39,030 nt of DNA from Okeania hirsuta (GCF_003838195.1 NZ_RCBY01000054.1:1-39030), one strand, 5' to 3'. Positions 7,893 to 18,230 are shown, counted from the first letter of the stretch. Numbers and translations: made by a program. The notes: generated by a model not told the origin, from the letters alone.

Positions 7893-9273
7893 ATGGTAGA
7901 CTACTAATCATATCACACAAAAAACTATCAAAAGGCAAACTATTAAGAAGACAGAAGAAAATACTCATCCTTTACCCCCTGGTAGTTTTGGACTTCCATT
8001 AATTGGTGAAACCATTGATTTTCTAAGAGATCGTAATTTCGCTGATCGACGAGAAGAAAAATACGGTACTATCTTCAAAACTCATATATTAGGTCGTCCT
8101 ACAATTGTAATGATTGGCCCTGAAGCAAACCGTTTTATTCTCCAGACTCATTTTGACCATTTTTCCTGGCATGACGGTTGGCCGAAAAGTTTTCACGAAC
8201 TTTTAGGCAGATCTCTTTTCTTGCAAGAAGGGGAAGAACATCAAAGAAACCGTCGATTATTAATGCCTGCTTTTCATGGGCAAGCTTTAAGGAATTATTT
8301 TGCAACTATGGTTGATACTATCAATCGTTATTTGGTGAAATGGTCTGAGATGAAACATCTGACTTTACTACCAGAAATGAAACAGATGACCTTTGAAGTT
8401 GCGAGTATATTGCTTTTAGGTAGTAAACCAGGAACAAAAACTGCACTTTTGTCTCGAAAATTTAGCGAACTAACCGCAGGTTTATTTAGTTTTCCCATTA
8501 GGCTACCTTTTACTACTTATACCTCAGCGTTGAAGGCGAGAGATTTTTTACTGAAGCATATAGAAGCAGAAATCAGAGAAAGAGAAAAAAATCCGACTCA
8601 AGATGCACTAAGTTTATTAATCGAAACTAGAGATGAAGAAGGGAATAGTCTCAGTCTGGAAGAAATTAAAGTGCAGGCACTACTTATGCTATTTGCTGGA
8701 CATGAAACCACAACATCAATGCTTACCTCATTATGTATGGCATTAGCACAACATCCTGATATTTTGGCACAAGCAAAAGCGGAGCAAGAAAATTTAAAAC
8801 AGCAGGGAGAGTTGAGTAATGAGCAATTCAAACAAATGCCTTATTTAGAGCAAGTGCTCAAAGAAGTAGAAAGACTATATCCTCCTGTTGGTGGAGGTTT
8901 TCGAGGTGTGGTTAAACCTTTTACCTATAACGGTTACTATGTGCCTCAAGGTTGGCAGGTATTATATCGTATTGAAAAAACTCACCAAGATCGAAGAGTT
9001 TATACTAATCCTTCCGAATTCGATCCAGAGCGTTTTGATCGAGAAAGAGCTGAAGATAAGAAGATGGATTATAGCTTAGTTGGTTTTGGTGGAGGTTCCA
9101 GATTTTGTTTGGGTTATGCTTTTGCCCAAATGGAAATGAAAATTTTTAGTTCTCTACTATTGCGTAATTATCAGTGGAAATTAGAGCCAAATCAAGATTT
9201 ATCCCTTAGTTCTATTCCCAGTTTACATCCTCGTTCTGGTTTGAAAATACTAATGATGAAAAATTCAGGCTAG
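7893..9273 (+). CDS. Cytochrome P450, CYP120-like, N-terminus apparently frameshifted
   Basis: The continuous frame 7900-9273 encodes a full P450 body. It has the proline-rich hinge (HPLPPGSFGLPLIGE), the W/R helix-C region (EEHQRNRRLLMPAFHG), the I-helix AGHETTTS, the ExxR motif EVERLYPP and the haem loop FGGGSRFCLGYAFAQ with the cysteine ligand. The overall pattern resembles CYP120 enzymes; CYP120A1 of Synechocystis is a retinoic acid hydroxylase, so oxidation of an apocarotenoid or fatty-acid-like substrate is possible. The first in-frame ATG (8110) lies inside the fold, and upstream there is no ATG, GTG or TTG before the in-frame stop at 7897-7899. An ATG at 7893 in the neighbouring frame (MV, then one extra base) would supply a natural N-terminus for about 457 residues. 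Either one base was inserted near 7896-7905 or an unusual start codon is used. Confidence 0.85.
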
Positions 9274-9801
9274 TGCCACTATGCGGAAGTCAAAAGTCAA
9301 AAGTATTGATTGGTAAAGCTTTTAGGATTTTGTAACTGGTTAGTTATTTCTGCCATCCTACACTAGAACTTTACCAAAAAATTGGGTCTCTTCCCCTCAC
9401 CCATAAGCAGGCGACTTTTTGATTTATCAAGTAGAAAAAAATATTCTATGGTGTTATTGTCGCGGGTGGGCTAATAGACATCTCCTGAATAGTTATAATT
9501 AGGATTATAGATAGAAGAGATATCTCAAACCTCTGAGATTGCTTTCCTTACGGAATGCTACGCAAACCTTCCACTCCGTTCCAGTCGCAATGACTTTATT
9601 ATAAGTGATTATCCGAACATGATATAAGTCCTATAAAAATTAACTACCATTTGCAAACTGCTAATTCCCAATTACTAATTACTAAAATTTAACCGGAAGC
9701 GAGGGGGGAGAATTTGTAGCTAAATTCAGAGAGAAGGATATTGGAAATCTCCAAATTACCATCCTCTAATTCTGCTGAAATATTCATAGAGGAATTTAGC
9801 T
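9274..9801. repeat. Spacer with a diverged ATATCATGTCCGG-family element
   Basis: Bases about 9470-9623 look like a decayed copy of the dispersed element whose ends read ATATCATGTCCGG: the right end is TTATCCGAACATGATATAAG and the left end (CATCTCCTGAATAGTTATAA) is only recognisable by alignment to the copy at 29169. A heptamer repeat (AGTCAAA) lies at about 9288-9303. A GC-richer block (9545-9590) with GGAATGCTACGCAAACC resembles short repeats seen elsewhere. No gene is seen. Confidence 0.4.
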
Positions 9802-11994
9802 ATGCGAAATAGAAATGAAACTATTAGTGATATTATCGATAAGCGTCGTCCCCTTGTTCAGAAAATTGAACGCACAGAGACCAATCTTAGGGAACTTACC
9901 TCCGCGCTACACGCTCTCGAATCTCAACGCAATCAATTAATTACACAAATAGAAGACCGGAAAATTCAAGGTAGACTGGCGGAAATTGATTTTCTGGCGC
10001 TACATCTGAAAATTGCTACAGAGTTAGAAGCGTTGGCAAAACTGAAGGTGCGTTTTTCCCGCGATACATTGAATATTGGGGTAGTTGGTCGTGCTAGACA
10101 AGGAAAAAGTCGTCTTTTGCAAAGTTTAACGGGATTGACCACAACAGAAATTCCCGACGGCGATCGCCAACATTGTACGGGTGTTCGTAGCATGATTCGT
10201 CATAACCCTAATGTTACGACTTTCGGTGAGGTTTATTTTCATTCGGAGCGGTCGTTTATTGATGATGTCATTGCCCCCTATTATGAAAAGCTACATCTGG
10301 GTGCTAAACCTAATAATTTAGTCGAATTTGCTTCTAAACCTTTGCCACCATTGCCAGAAAATTTGCCTGGATATGCTGCACCGGGTGCGATGTATGAACA
10401 TTTGAATCGATATCATACTAATATTGATAAATATGTGGGATTATTAAATTCTCCACCCAAGCGTATTTCTAGTAATGAAATTCGGGAATATGTGGCTCAA
10501 GATACTGCTGATGGTCAACGGATATTTTTTAATTATTTAGCAGTTAAAGAAGTGAAAATTACCTGCCCTTTTCCTAATACTGATGTTGGGCAAATAGCTT
10601 TAGTTGATATGCCTGGATTAGGTGATACTGGTGTGGGAGATGAAACACGATTAATTCAGACATTAAGTCAGGATATTGATGCTGTTTTATTTGTGAGAAT
10701 GCCTAGCGCTAAAGGTGACTATTGGGCAGATGTTGATGTCCGACTTTATGACACAGCTAGGGCGGCAATTGTAGATTTGCCTTTGGATTTGTGGTCTTTT
10801 ATGATTCTCAATCAAACTAATGCTAATTCTGCTAATGGTGATAATTTGAATAATTGTCAAGACTTGGCTGACGATCTTGATAAAAAACATCTGAATTTAG
10901 TGGATTGTATTATTGCTAATTGTGCTGATGTGGAAGTAGCTAATCTGAAAATATTAGATACTGTTTTGAATTATTTAGCTACTAAAATTCAGAGCTTAGA
11001 TCGACAATATGCTGCTTCTTGTCAAGAGCGGATGGTGGAGTTACAAAAAATTGTAGAGGTGGAAATAGAAAAGGCGCGTCAGGCTTTAGCAAGTCCTACT
11101 GCAAATCAAAATGAAATGGGAGTTTTTCTACCTTTATATAATCAGTTGATGAGTAATTTATCGGTGGGTTTAATGGAATTGCTGGATAATTTTAAGCAGC
11201 AACGTTATCTGGTAGATGAAGATTTTTTTAAACCTCAAGTAGAGGTAGCAATTCAAAGTTGTAAGGAAGATCCGGGAATTCCTAGTTTACAAGAGATTAA
11301 GGTTAGACATCGGGAAAAAGGTTCTTGGGAAATTGTTTATGCTGAATATTTACATAAAATTCGGACTCATTTAACTCGACATTTTAATTCCTTAGATAAT
11401 GGGTTAAAACAATTAATTGATGATGCCAAGTATCAAATAACTCAAATATTAACCGAACAAGGAAAATTGGGAGGTTTAACTACTGCTAGGGGAGCCGATT
11501 TTTTGCAAGTTATTGCCCAGAATAAAGTGTCTGAGTTACAACCTAATTTACGCAGAGCTTTCCAAAATTTATGGAATTTTGAAATGTCTTATGAGGTAAA
11601 TTTTCATTACCGAATTAGACAACACTTAGATGACTTAACTCCTGACGATACTTCCCTCCGGTTATCTGCTAAACCCACCGCTGAAGAAGTGCTAGAAAAT
11701 TTAGAACAATTGCACCAAGAAACAGTTTATAAATGTCAAGAAGCCTTAACAGATTTATCATCAGAACCAAAATTAGCCGTATTTGCTGCAGTAGAAGAAT
11801 TTGTCGATCAAGTATTGCGTGGAGAAGAAATAAAAAATGAATGGCCTGTATTTTTATATGAGGTGCGATCGCCTGTTTGGCCTGCTTATTTTAAACCCAT
11901 GGGAGAGGGTTCAGATTCACTTAAAGAATGGCAAAGGTTAGTAGATATAGTTGGTAAGGCTAATCAATTAGAATTTCTACAATTTATTAATTAA
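9802..11994 (+). CDS. Large dynamin-like P-loop GTPase with N-terminal coiled coil
   Basis: 730 residues. Residues 1-85 are a predicted coiled coil (heptad-rich, KIERTETNLRELTSALHALE). The G1/P-loop is GRARQGKS (96-103), G3 is DMPGLGDTG (269-277), and a G4-like LNQTN (336-340) replaces the usual NKxD. The C-terminal half is long, helical and acidic, as in stalk regions of dynamin-like or septin-like GTPases. There is no signal peptide or clear membrane segment. It probably hydrolyses GTP in a conformational or scaffold role, not translation. The next two same-strand genes (12440, 14561) are a smaller GTPase-like protein and a membrane-anchored protein; together they may form a system. This is inference from proximity. 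Confidence 0.82.
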   Translation: MRNRNETISDIIDKRRPLVQKIERTETNLRELTSALHALESQRNQLITQIEDRKIQGRLAEIDFLALHLKIATELEALAKLKVRFSRDTLNIGVVGRARQGKSRLLQSLTGLTTTEIPDGDRQHCTGVRSMIRHNPNVTTFGEVYFHSERSFIDDVIAPYYEKLHLGAKPNNLVEFASKPLPPLPENLPGYAAPGAMYEHLNRYHTNIDKYVGLLNSPPKRISSNEIREYVAQDTADGQRIFFNYLAVKEVKITCPFPNTDVGQIALVDMPGLGDTGVGDETRLIQTLSQDIDAVLFVRMPSAKGDYWADVDVRLYDTARAAIVDLPLDLWSFMILNQTNANSANGDNLNNCQDLADDLDKKHLNLVDCIIANCADVEVANLKILDTVLNYLATKIQSLDRQYAASCQERMVELQKIVEVEIEKARQALASPTANQNEMGVFLPLYNQLMSNLSVGLMELLDNFKQQRYLVDEDFFKPQVEVAIQSCKEDPGIPSLQEIKVRHREKGSWEIVYAEYLHKIRTHLTRHFNSLDNGLKQLIDDAKYQITQILTEQGKLGGLTTARGADFLQVIAQNKVSELQPNLRRAFQNLWNFEMSYEVNFHYRIRQHLDDLTPDDTSLRLSAKPTAEEVLENLEQLHQETVYKCQEALTDLSSEPKLAVFAAVEEFVDQVLRGEEIKNEWPVFLYEVRSPVWPAYFKPMGEGSDSLKEWQRLVDIVGKANQLEFLQFIN

Positions 11995-12439
11995 TAGTTA
12001 GGGAATAGGAGATAGAAAGAGGTTTTGGGGGATATTATATAGGATTAATCTCAATATTTTATAGCAATGGCAGTGGGAGCATCTTGCTCCCGTAGGTAAG
12101 CGAGACGTTTACATTATCACTTATCTATTAAGTGTAAGTAGGCAGACTAATATTACAGCATATTCCATGATGAATATATCCATAGCGGTCAAGATGCCCA
12201 CACTACAAACATCCGATCATTAATATCTAGACACCTCCGATAATTAAAAATTAAATCAATTATTATCCATAAATTATCAATTACTCCCCTCCTGGGAGGG
12301 GGAGGGGCGAGGGGTGGGTTCCCTATTCCCTCTCCCCTCTTTTGAAGGATATGTCTTCTGTACTTCAGATACGAGCGAATTTGCTGTAACTTTTTGAACT
12401 ATTAACTACTCTTCAAATTGACAATAAAATCAAGGAATT
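11995..12439. repeat. Spacer with dispersed GC-rich hairpin repeats
   Basis: Contains GTGGGAGCATCTTGCTCCC near 12076-12094 and a related, oppositely oriented GCGGTCAAGATGCCCACAC near 12185-12203, which may bound one small element. A GC-rich block at 12286-12323 (CCCCTCCTGGGAGGGGGAGG...) is repeated almost exactly at 31921-31958. No protein-like frame is seen. The spacer separates the two GTPase genes and looks inserted. Confidence 0.45.
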
Positions 12440-13417
12440 ATGATTACTATGAATGAACTAAAAATCACACTTCTAGGTCCTAGCGCTGTTGGTAAAACTA
12501 GCCTATTAACTTCAATGTACGAACAATTTAAAAGAATAAGTTTTCAGGCTAACCTCCAACTAATTCCGGAAGCAGAAAGTCACGCTATTCTCAAAAAACG
12601 CCTCAAAGAATTAAAAAGTGTCACAGAAACTTTTAAAGTCCAACCAGGAGCAGGTATTCCCGGTTCTTCAGAAGTTCGTTCTTTTATATTTGACTTAGCT
12701 GAACAGGATAAAAAGCCATTTTTAAGACTGAATTTTTATGACTATCCAGGAGGTTATATTTCTGATAAAGCTAGTCCTAACGAGAGAAAATTTGTCAGGG
12801 AATTGATGAATGATGCTGCTGTAGTTGTAATTGCTATTGATACGCCAGCATTAATGATGTCTAAGGGAAAATTTAATGAATATGTGAATAAACCAAAGCA
12901 AATAACAGCCATGTTTAAAGAAGCTTATAAAGATATTCGAGAACCTCGCTTAGTCATATTTGCTCCAGTTAAATGCGAGATGGAAATGACAAAAGGAGAG
13001 AGAGCAGCCAAACAATTATTAGAAAGAATCAAAAAGGAATATGCCGACTTGCTTAATTTCTTATCCTCTCCACCATTAAATTCTCAAGTTGCCATTGCCA
13101 TTACTCCAGTACAAACTTTGGGTTGTGTAATTTGTACAACCATTGAAGAACCAAGAAATAATTATTTACCTACTTTTGGATTTAGAAAAATTAGTCGCAA
13201 TGCTGAATATAATCCCGTGGATAATGACCAACCTTTACGTTACTTATTACGGTTTTTGTTGAAAATGCACCATGAAGGGCGTACCCCTAAATTTTTACAA
13301 GCTGTTGTTAGTTGGATTGGTTTAGATGCTCATATTAAAAATGCTTTGACTCAGTTTTCTAAGGGCTGTAAAAATACTGCGGGTTTTGTCGTACTTCAGG
13401 GCAGAGATTTATTTTGA
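12440..13417 (+). CDS. P-loop GTPase-like protein (possible double-GTPase family)
   Basis: 325 residues. The P-loop is GPSAVGKTSLL (13-23) and the G3-like motif is DYPGG (101-105) after a hydrophobic strand (FLRLNFY). A strand AAVVVIAIDTPA (126-137) precedes a weak G4 region (LVIFAPVKCEM). The architecture recalls bacterial GTPases of the double-GTPase/conflict-system type described by the Aravind group (comparison from memory). A ribosome site (CAAGGA) precedes the ATG; a second ATG three codons on (12449) is an alternative. The absence of a canonical NKxD makes nucleotide specificity uncertain. It lies 445 bp behind the large GTPase on the same strand. Confidence 0.75.
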   Translation: MITMNELKITLLGPSAVGKTSLLTSMYEQFKRISFQANLQLIPEAESHAILKKRLKELKSVTETFKVQPGAGIPGSSEVRSFIFDLAEQDKKPFLRLNFYDYPGGYISDKASPNERKFVRELMNDAAVVVIAIDTPALMMSKGKFNEYVNKPKQITAMFKEAYKDIREPRLVIFAPVKCEMEMTKGERAAKQLLERIKKEYADLLNFLSSPPLNSQVAIAITPVQTLGCVICTTIEEPRNNYLPTFGFRKISRNAEYNPVDNDQPLRYLLRFLLKMHHEGRTPKFLQAVVSWIGLDAHIKNALTQFSKGCKNTAGFVVLQGRDLF

Positions 13418-13526
13418 AGAAGGAGACAGGAGACAGGAGGGAAATTACTTATGGATAGTCTTCGACAAGCCGCTCCGCGTCTACGCTCCCCCAAGTAATT
13501 TTGAACACCGTGTAGACGGTGGGGTA

Positions 13527-14067
13527 TTATACCAAGCGTGAAAAAAGAATGTTACGAACAGTAAGGGGAATAAAAATACAAATGCAAGATATGTCCTTTG
13601 ACAAAAAAATGATTTCCAACCTGAAAATGGTATTGAAGCAATTCATTCTGTCTCCTGTCTCCTGTCTCCTGACTCCTAAGAAATACCCTAACTATTTGTA
13701 GCAAACATTTATCAAATTGGTATTAAACCCATAAAGAAAATGATAACTTATAGTTGTTGATATTAGAGTGCTTTAAAAATTTAAGTTATTGATTTAGAAA
13801 TTTCATCAAATCCTATTAATACCATCGTGTATTACCTTTACTAATGCACCCTACTATCTAATACCAGTTTAATAAATCTTTGCTACAAATATTTAGGTTA
13901 TTGCTATTGAGTCAGGAGACAGGAGACAGGAGTCAAGAGGCATAATGAATAGCTTCCATACCATTTCTTAGTTCATAACTTATCTTATTAGTCAAAGGGA
14001 CATTTACTATAAATTCTTTTTATTGCCCAAATTAATTCGTAACATTCTTTTTTCACGCTTGGTATAA
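13527..14067. repeat. 541-bp foldback element (long imperfect palindrome)
   Basis: The outermost 32 bp (13527-13558, beginning TTATACCAAGCGTGAAAA) are exactly inverted at 14036-14067. The homology continues inward imperfectly: ATGTCCTTTGAC near 13589 pairs with the reverse complement of GTCAAAGGGACAT near 13993; a CTCCTGT heptamer tract (about 13651-13678) pairs with an AGGAGAC tract (about 13913-13935); and ATTTGTAGCAAACATTTAT pairs with its inverted counterpart near 13880-13900. The centre is a loop of roughly 100-150 bp. The short frame at 13519-13701 lies inside one arm and is not shared by the other, so I do not call it a gene. Confidence 0.85.
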
Positions 14068-14560
14068 GAAGAAAATGAGTGATTTATCAATCGAATTGTT
14101 TGTAGTGCTTGCTCCCTATCAAAGCAAAATTTATTACTTTAGAAGTGACAGATAATTGTAGTTACTTGATATGAATAAGTGGCGTATTAATTCATAATTT
14201 ATGGTCAAAAAATACCAGATTATGAGGAAAATTTAATCTAACAAACATACGATAACCAGTCCCAAATACAAATACCTATTTTATTCATTATTTTTATCTT
14301 TTTATTTTGGATTTAATATCCCACCGTCTACGCAGTTTTTATATCAAATTCTCTTAATTCGGTATAAAAAATTTTTCATCTTCAGCCAGAGCGAAAATCT
14401 TTCTAAATTCTCTTCTCTCCTGACTCCTAATAACTATCTAATTATGTCAATGCTACCGGATTTGATATTATTATTGGTTGGGTTTTGAGTCCCTATCCAC
14501 TTTTTCTTCCTTCTTCCTTCTTCCTTCTTCAAATTATCAAATTTAAAACAGGAGATTTAT
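14068..14560. repeat. Spacer with dispersed repeats and a pyrimidine heptamer tract
   Basis: Bases 14307-14340 (TTTAATATCCCACCGTCTAC) match 6207-6235, and both loci continue to a (CTTCTTC)n tract (14515-14530 here). A decayed repeat end reading ATGCTACCGGATTTGATAT lies near 14450, related to the ATATCATGTCCGG family. The final bases hold the ribosome site of the next gene (CAGGAGATTTAT before ATG 14561). No gene is seen. Confidence 0.4.
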
Positions 14561-15349
14561 ATGGAAATATATATTGAAAGTAGAGGCTTTTATCAAGATG
14601 ATGATTATCGTTGGCTAAAGGTTACTGAAGAGAGTAAAACTAGAATAGATAAACAAAATTTGCCTGCTATACTTCAGGAAGCAAATAAACTAATTGATAG
14701 TGAGTCTGCTTCAGTAGTTTTAAGTAGGAAAAATAATAACTTACTGTGTTTATTAACAGGTATCGAACCTACAGAGCGAGTTGATTTTGCCGACCGTCAA
14801 ATTCGGATTTCCATAGCTTGGGTAATTTCAGATTATCCAGATAATGAAAGAACTTTACGAATGTTGGCTGCTGCTGCTTTAAATACAGAAGAAAGACAAC
14901 ATTTCACAGTAGAAATTAGTCAAGCTGTAAGTTTAGGAGGAGAGCTTGGTTTTCAAGTTGATTTTCAGCATCTACAAAAATTAACTAATACTGAACAAGC
15001 TAAAAAAATACTCCAAGATAAGTTGCCAAATACCACTAATAAAATTGCCGAAACTTCACCCCAACGTCAACAGGAATTAGCTGTGGAATTGAAAGAATAT
15101 CGCTTGCCAACTCAACAGAGTTTAATTGTAGTTGTAACCGGAATAAAAAAAGAGCAAACTTTAATTGATGCTGATATTTGGCGTGGTTTATCTAGTTTAG
15201 TCTTATCTTCAGATTGGCAGATTGTTAACCGTACCTTGCCAGACAAAAATATTGCCAATAAATTATCAAAATACTTCAATAACTTGATGATTATTATTGG
15301 AGTTATTAGTGCAGTCTCTTTATTAGCTAAGACTTTACATTTTTTCTAA
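14561..15349 (+). CDS. Unknown protein with C-terminal membrane anchor, GTPase-cluster member
   Basis: 262 residues, with a strong ribosome site (AGGAG, 9 bp upstream). The main part is soluble alpha/beta (MEIYIESRGFYQDDDYRWLK...). A single hydrophobic segment at the C-terminus (about 243-260, LMIIIGVISAVSLLAKTLHF) should anchor it as a tail-anchored protein with the bulk in the cytoplasm. No enzymatic motif is recognised. It is on the same strand as the two GTPase-like genes upstream, although repeats now separate them. A role as the membrane-associated partner or effector of those GTPases is a guess from context. Confidence 0.7.
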   Translation: MEIYIESRGFYQDDDYRWLKVTEESKTRIDKQNLPAILQEANKLIDSESASVVLSRKNNNLLCLLTGIEPTERVDFADRQIRISIAWVISDYPDNERTLRMLAAAALNTEERQHFTVEISQAVSLGGELGFQVDFQHLQKLTNTEQAKKILQDKLPNTTNKIAETSPQRQQELAVELKEYRLPTQQSLIVVVTGIKKEQTLIDADIWRGLSSLVLSSDWQIVNRTLPDKNIANKLSKYFNNLMIIIGVISAVSLLAKTLHFF

Positions 15350-15353
15350 CTTA

Positions 15354-15516
15354 TATCATGTCCGGTAGCATCGGTATTGTAAGCGCGAAGGTAAGGAAGA
15401 CCGAAGTTGGAAGAGGGAAAAGGAAGGAAGGCTATTGAGCAAGAAAAAAACTTAAATCTGTAGATATTCACCCTTGGGTTTATACAAACGATTGCCTTCG
15501 GATATGAGGACATGAT
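15354..15516. mobile_element. Non-coding element with ATATCATGTCCGG-type ends
   Basis: The left end is ATATCATGTCCGGTAGCATC; the right end (CGGATATGAGGACATGATAT) is its imperfect inverted counterpart. The length is about 160 bp with no coding content. Related ends occur near 9623, 29169-29335 and 33848-33960, so this is a dispersed family. Confidence 0.6.
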
Positions 15517-15560
15517 ATTAATAGTAGACTTCGACCTGAGTTTCTCTAACTTTAATCATT

Positions 15561-15699
15561 AGAGTTGTTGGGAAATAAAAATTCAAAAGCCTCAAAAGTT
15601 TACTATATAAGCTTTTGAGCATTTGAGGCTTTAAAAACACTATAAACTTTGACTAATAAGGGTTTTAGCCATTTTTTTAGCTTAATTCCCAACAACTCT
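15561..15699. mobile_element. MITE with TIR GAGTTGTTGGGAA and TA duplication
   Basis: GAGTTGTTGGGAA on the left is exactly inverted as TTCCCAACAACTC on the right, and a TA dinucleotide flanks each end, as expected for IS630/Tc1-type insertion. The interior holds a second inverted pair (AAAAGCCTCAAAAG against CTTTTGAGCATTTGAGGCTTT), so the whole element can fold. It has no coding capacity. Confidence 0.75.
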
Positions 15700-15832
15700 A
15701 TTATTTAAAAAAGTATAGCAATACGTTTTTTTTAGTTATACCATCTCTGCTTCATAAAACTGATATAAAACGTCACATAGCGTGATATTTTAATGTTTAC
15801 TTCCTGCTTCTTGTGAGACCGTCGGCGGCTAC

Positions 15833-16598
15833 TCATCCACAGGCATCAACGGTCAAGCCGACCGCATCCCTCAAATTCATACTGGCATTCAGATCCCGGT
15901 CTATAGATATCCCACACTTCTTGCAATCATAAGTTCTCAGATGCAATGGCATATCTTGAACATGACCGCAGTAGGAGCAAGTCGAGCGAAGATGGAAAAA
16001 ATCTGTCAACTACTACCAGCTCGGAACCGTACCACTGAGTTTTATATTCTAGCTGTCTGCGAAACTCATAAAAGCACTGTCTGCTAATTGATTTAGCTAG
16101 CTTGTGGTTAGCTAACATACCGCTAACATTTAAATCTTCGCTTGAGCAACAACGCTGTGGTTTTTAGCTAGATATGTTGTCAATTTATGAAGTGCATCTT
16201 TGCGGATGTTAGCTACTCGTCTGTGCTGCGATCGCTAGCTTGATTACAGCTTTGTGCCAATTCTTTGAATCTTTGACTTTCCTGCTCAGTTGGCGTTGCA
16301 ATTTTGCTAGTTGATCTTGAGCTGTACGGTAAGGTTTAATGCTTGGGAAAACTTGACCAGTACTTAGTGTTGCTAGCGTTTTCACGCCTAAATCAACACC
16401 TACAACATCAGTAGTTTTTGGTGTGGGAGTTGCACGCTGATCAAACGCTAAACTTAAGTACCAATCCCCCGCTTGTCTACTAATGGTTATTTTTTGAGTA
16501 GTCGCCTCAATCCGAAAAGAGGATGCGGGTCTTGCGTGAAGTTTGCAGCATAGGGTCAGACCAGACCCTGTACTCTCCACCATCCCCACACTTCCCAC
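15833..16598 (-). pseudogene. TnpB (IS200/IS605 OrfB) pseudogene, multiply frameshifted
   Basis: The minus-strand pieces align in order to TnpB: VVGVDLGVKTLATLSTG (RuvC-I Asp), a helical middle, EDLNVSGMLANHKLAKSI (RuvC-II Glu), a zinc finger (TCSYCGH...YDCKKCG) and DRDLNASMNL (RuvC-III), ending VDACG and TGA at 15835-15833. At least three frame changes separate the pieces (near 16205-16210, near 16140 and near 15985). The N-terminal third is absent: the frame before about 16545 reads as unrelated sequence. It cannot make a working nuclease. Confidence 0.85.
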
Positions 16599-16644
16599 CC
16601 TCCCTCGCCTGTTTGGAGTTAGCGATCGCTACTGAGTAGTCCCA

Positions 16645-18018
16645 TCATACTGTATCAGCCACTTTTGCAAGAGCTCTACGATCTAATCTATCTAAAATTT
16701 CCAACATTTCCCGTTCAAAGGCCACACTAGCGCGATTAGTTTTACCCCCAATATAAACCCGCTCGCTTTCTTGCCAAGCCCAAATTTGCGAGTGAGAAAC
16801 ATAACTCATCAACACACTCAACATCAATAAACCAAAACCTAAATAAACAATAGGAATTCCAGGGTCAGCTTTTATTTGTAAACCCGTGCTACCTATAATC
16901 TTGTCAACAAATAGCGTTATCCCATTAACTTCTGTAGACATTCCTTCCCGCACACTAGCAACTAATTTACCAGTAGCATCGTAAATTAATACAGTTCCTT
17001 GTAAATCTCTTGCCAGTAGAGATACACCCTCACTCAAATCTGGTTTAGTCGGAATCCAAGTTCCCCAAATTCTGCCCCCTCCCGCCGTATTTAATTTGGC
17101 CATTGGTAACTCAAAAACAGGACTTCTATTAACTCTGACTTGAACTGCAGCGATCGCCCAATCTGCCTGATACATTGTCACCCCATGATATCTCATAGGT
17201 TGATTTACAAATATAGTTTTCCTATCGACTTCAGAGCCATTTTTATCTAATACTGATAGATCTGAATAAAACTGGTCAATTGCTCCTTCTGGAGTATAGT
17301 CAATCCAGAAACGATTTACCCGGACTAACCAATCTTGAGGAATTTGTGATTCGGCAAAAATTCCGGCATCCACAATATTTTTAATTTGAAAAGTTTCTCC
17401 ACTCGGCACTATTTCTTGACCGATAAATCCAGTCATTGAACCAACTATTGACCCTGCTAAAATAATCAACATACTAGCGTGAACTATTATCGGGCCAATT
17501 TTGCCAATAATTCCTTTTCGCCCATAAAGTTTATCTCCTTCTTGAAATACCTGATAACCACGTTGCTGTAATATTTTTTCTAGGGAATCTAGGGAAGCTT
17601 TTTCTATTTCTGTGCTTAATGCTAAGTTCTCAAATTGTTGTTTCTTATTATAGAATTTCCAGCGATTAGCAGACTTTAGAGCTGGCATTTGTCGCGTAAA
17701 AGTACAAGCTGTTAAACTTGCTCCAAACAAAACTAATATTGATAAAAACCACCAAGTACGATAGACATGGTCTAACTCTAATAACAAAATTACTTTCCAA
17801 GTCAAAAATCCAAATAATGCTGGTTTTTCTGGATAATTTTCCTGATAAAAATTTATTGATTCACCTTGCTCTATAACTGTCCCAGAAATACTGCTTATAG
17901 CAATTACTAATAGTAGAGCGATCGCTAACCGTAAATCAGCCAATAATGGCAATATTTCTCTTCTAAATATTTTGAGAGGATTGAACGTCCAGCCTAATCC
18001 TGAATCTTTAGCATCCAT
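16645..18018 (-). CDS. ccs1: System II cytochrome c biogenesis protein Ccs1/ResB
   Basis: 457 residues, the usual length for cyanobacterial Ccs1. Three hydrophobic helices lie near residues 31-48, 72-83 and 89-107 and a fourth near 176-197 ([15 protein letters not shown], with the conserved His180). A large lumenal domain (about 200-385) follows, then a last helix at about 388-406 ([19 protein letters not shown]). In System II, Ccs1 works with CcsA to deliver haem and attach it to c-type apocytochromes on the lumenal side of the thylakoid or plasma membrane. The thiol-transfer gene ccdA lies upstream on the same strand, 657 bp away, the gap being filled by repeats. ccsA is not in the window. 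Confidence 0.95.
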   Translation of the reverse strand: MDAKDSGLGWTFNPLKIFRREILPLLADLRLAIALLLVIAISSISGTVIEQGESINFYQENYPEKPALFGFLTWKVILLLELDHVYRTWWFLSILVLFGASLTACTFTRQMPALKSANRWKFYNKKQQFENLALSTEIEKASLDSLEKILQQRGYQVFQEGDKLYGRKGIIGKIGPIIVHASMLIILAGSIVGSMTGFIGQEIVPSGETFQIKNIVDAGIFAESQIPQDWLVRVNRFWIDYTPEGAIDQFYSDLSVLDKNGSEVDRKTIFVNQPMRYHGVTMYQADWAIAAVQVRVNRSPVFELPMAKLNTAGGGRIWGTWIPTKPDLSEGVSLLARDLQGTVLIYDATGKLVASVREGMSTEVNGITLFVDKIIGSTGLQIKADPGIPIVYLGFGLLMLSVLMSYVSHSQIWAWQESERVYIGGKTNRASVAFEREMLEILDRLDRRALAKVADTV

Positions 18019-18230
18019 TAATTTAATTCCTATCAGATTTTATATTTTTTCATCGTAGTGTACCAATAGTAATATTCCCTCGAAAAAGTCAAGTGCAGCA
18101 ATCCTAAATCATTCGTCATAACGGTACTTTGAGATTTTTGATACCGAAAATGGCTTTAAATCCAGTATTAGCAAGGGAAATACCTGAAAAAGGTAAAAAT
18201 AGCTGTTTGTGTAGGATGACCGAGGAAAAC

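Noticed and set aside
13519-13701. 60-codon frame as a gene
   Set aside because: It lies in one arm of the foldback and the other arm does not preserve the frame.
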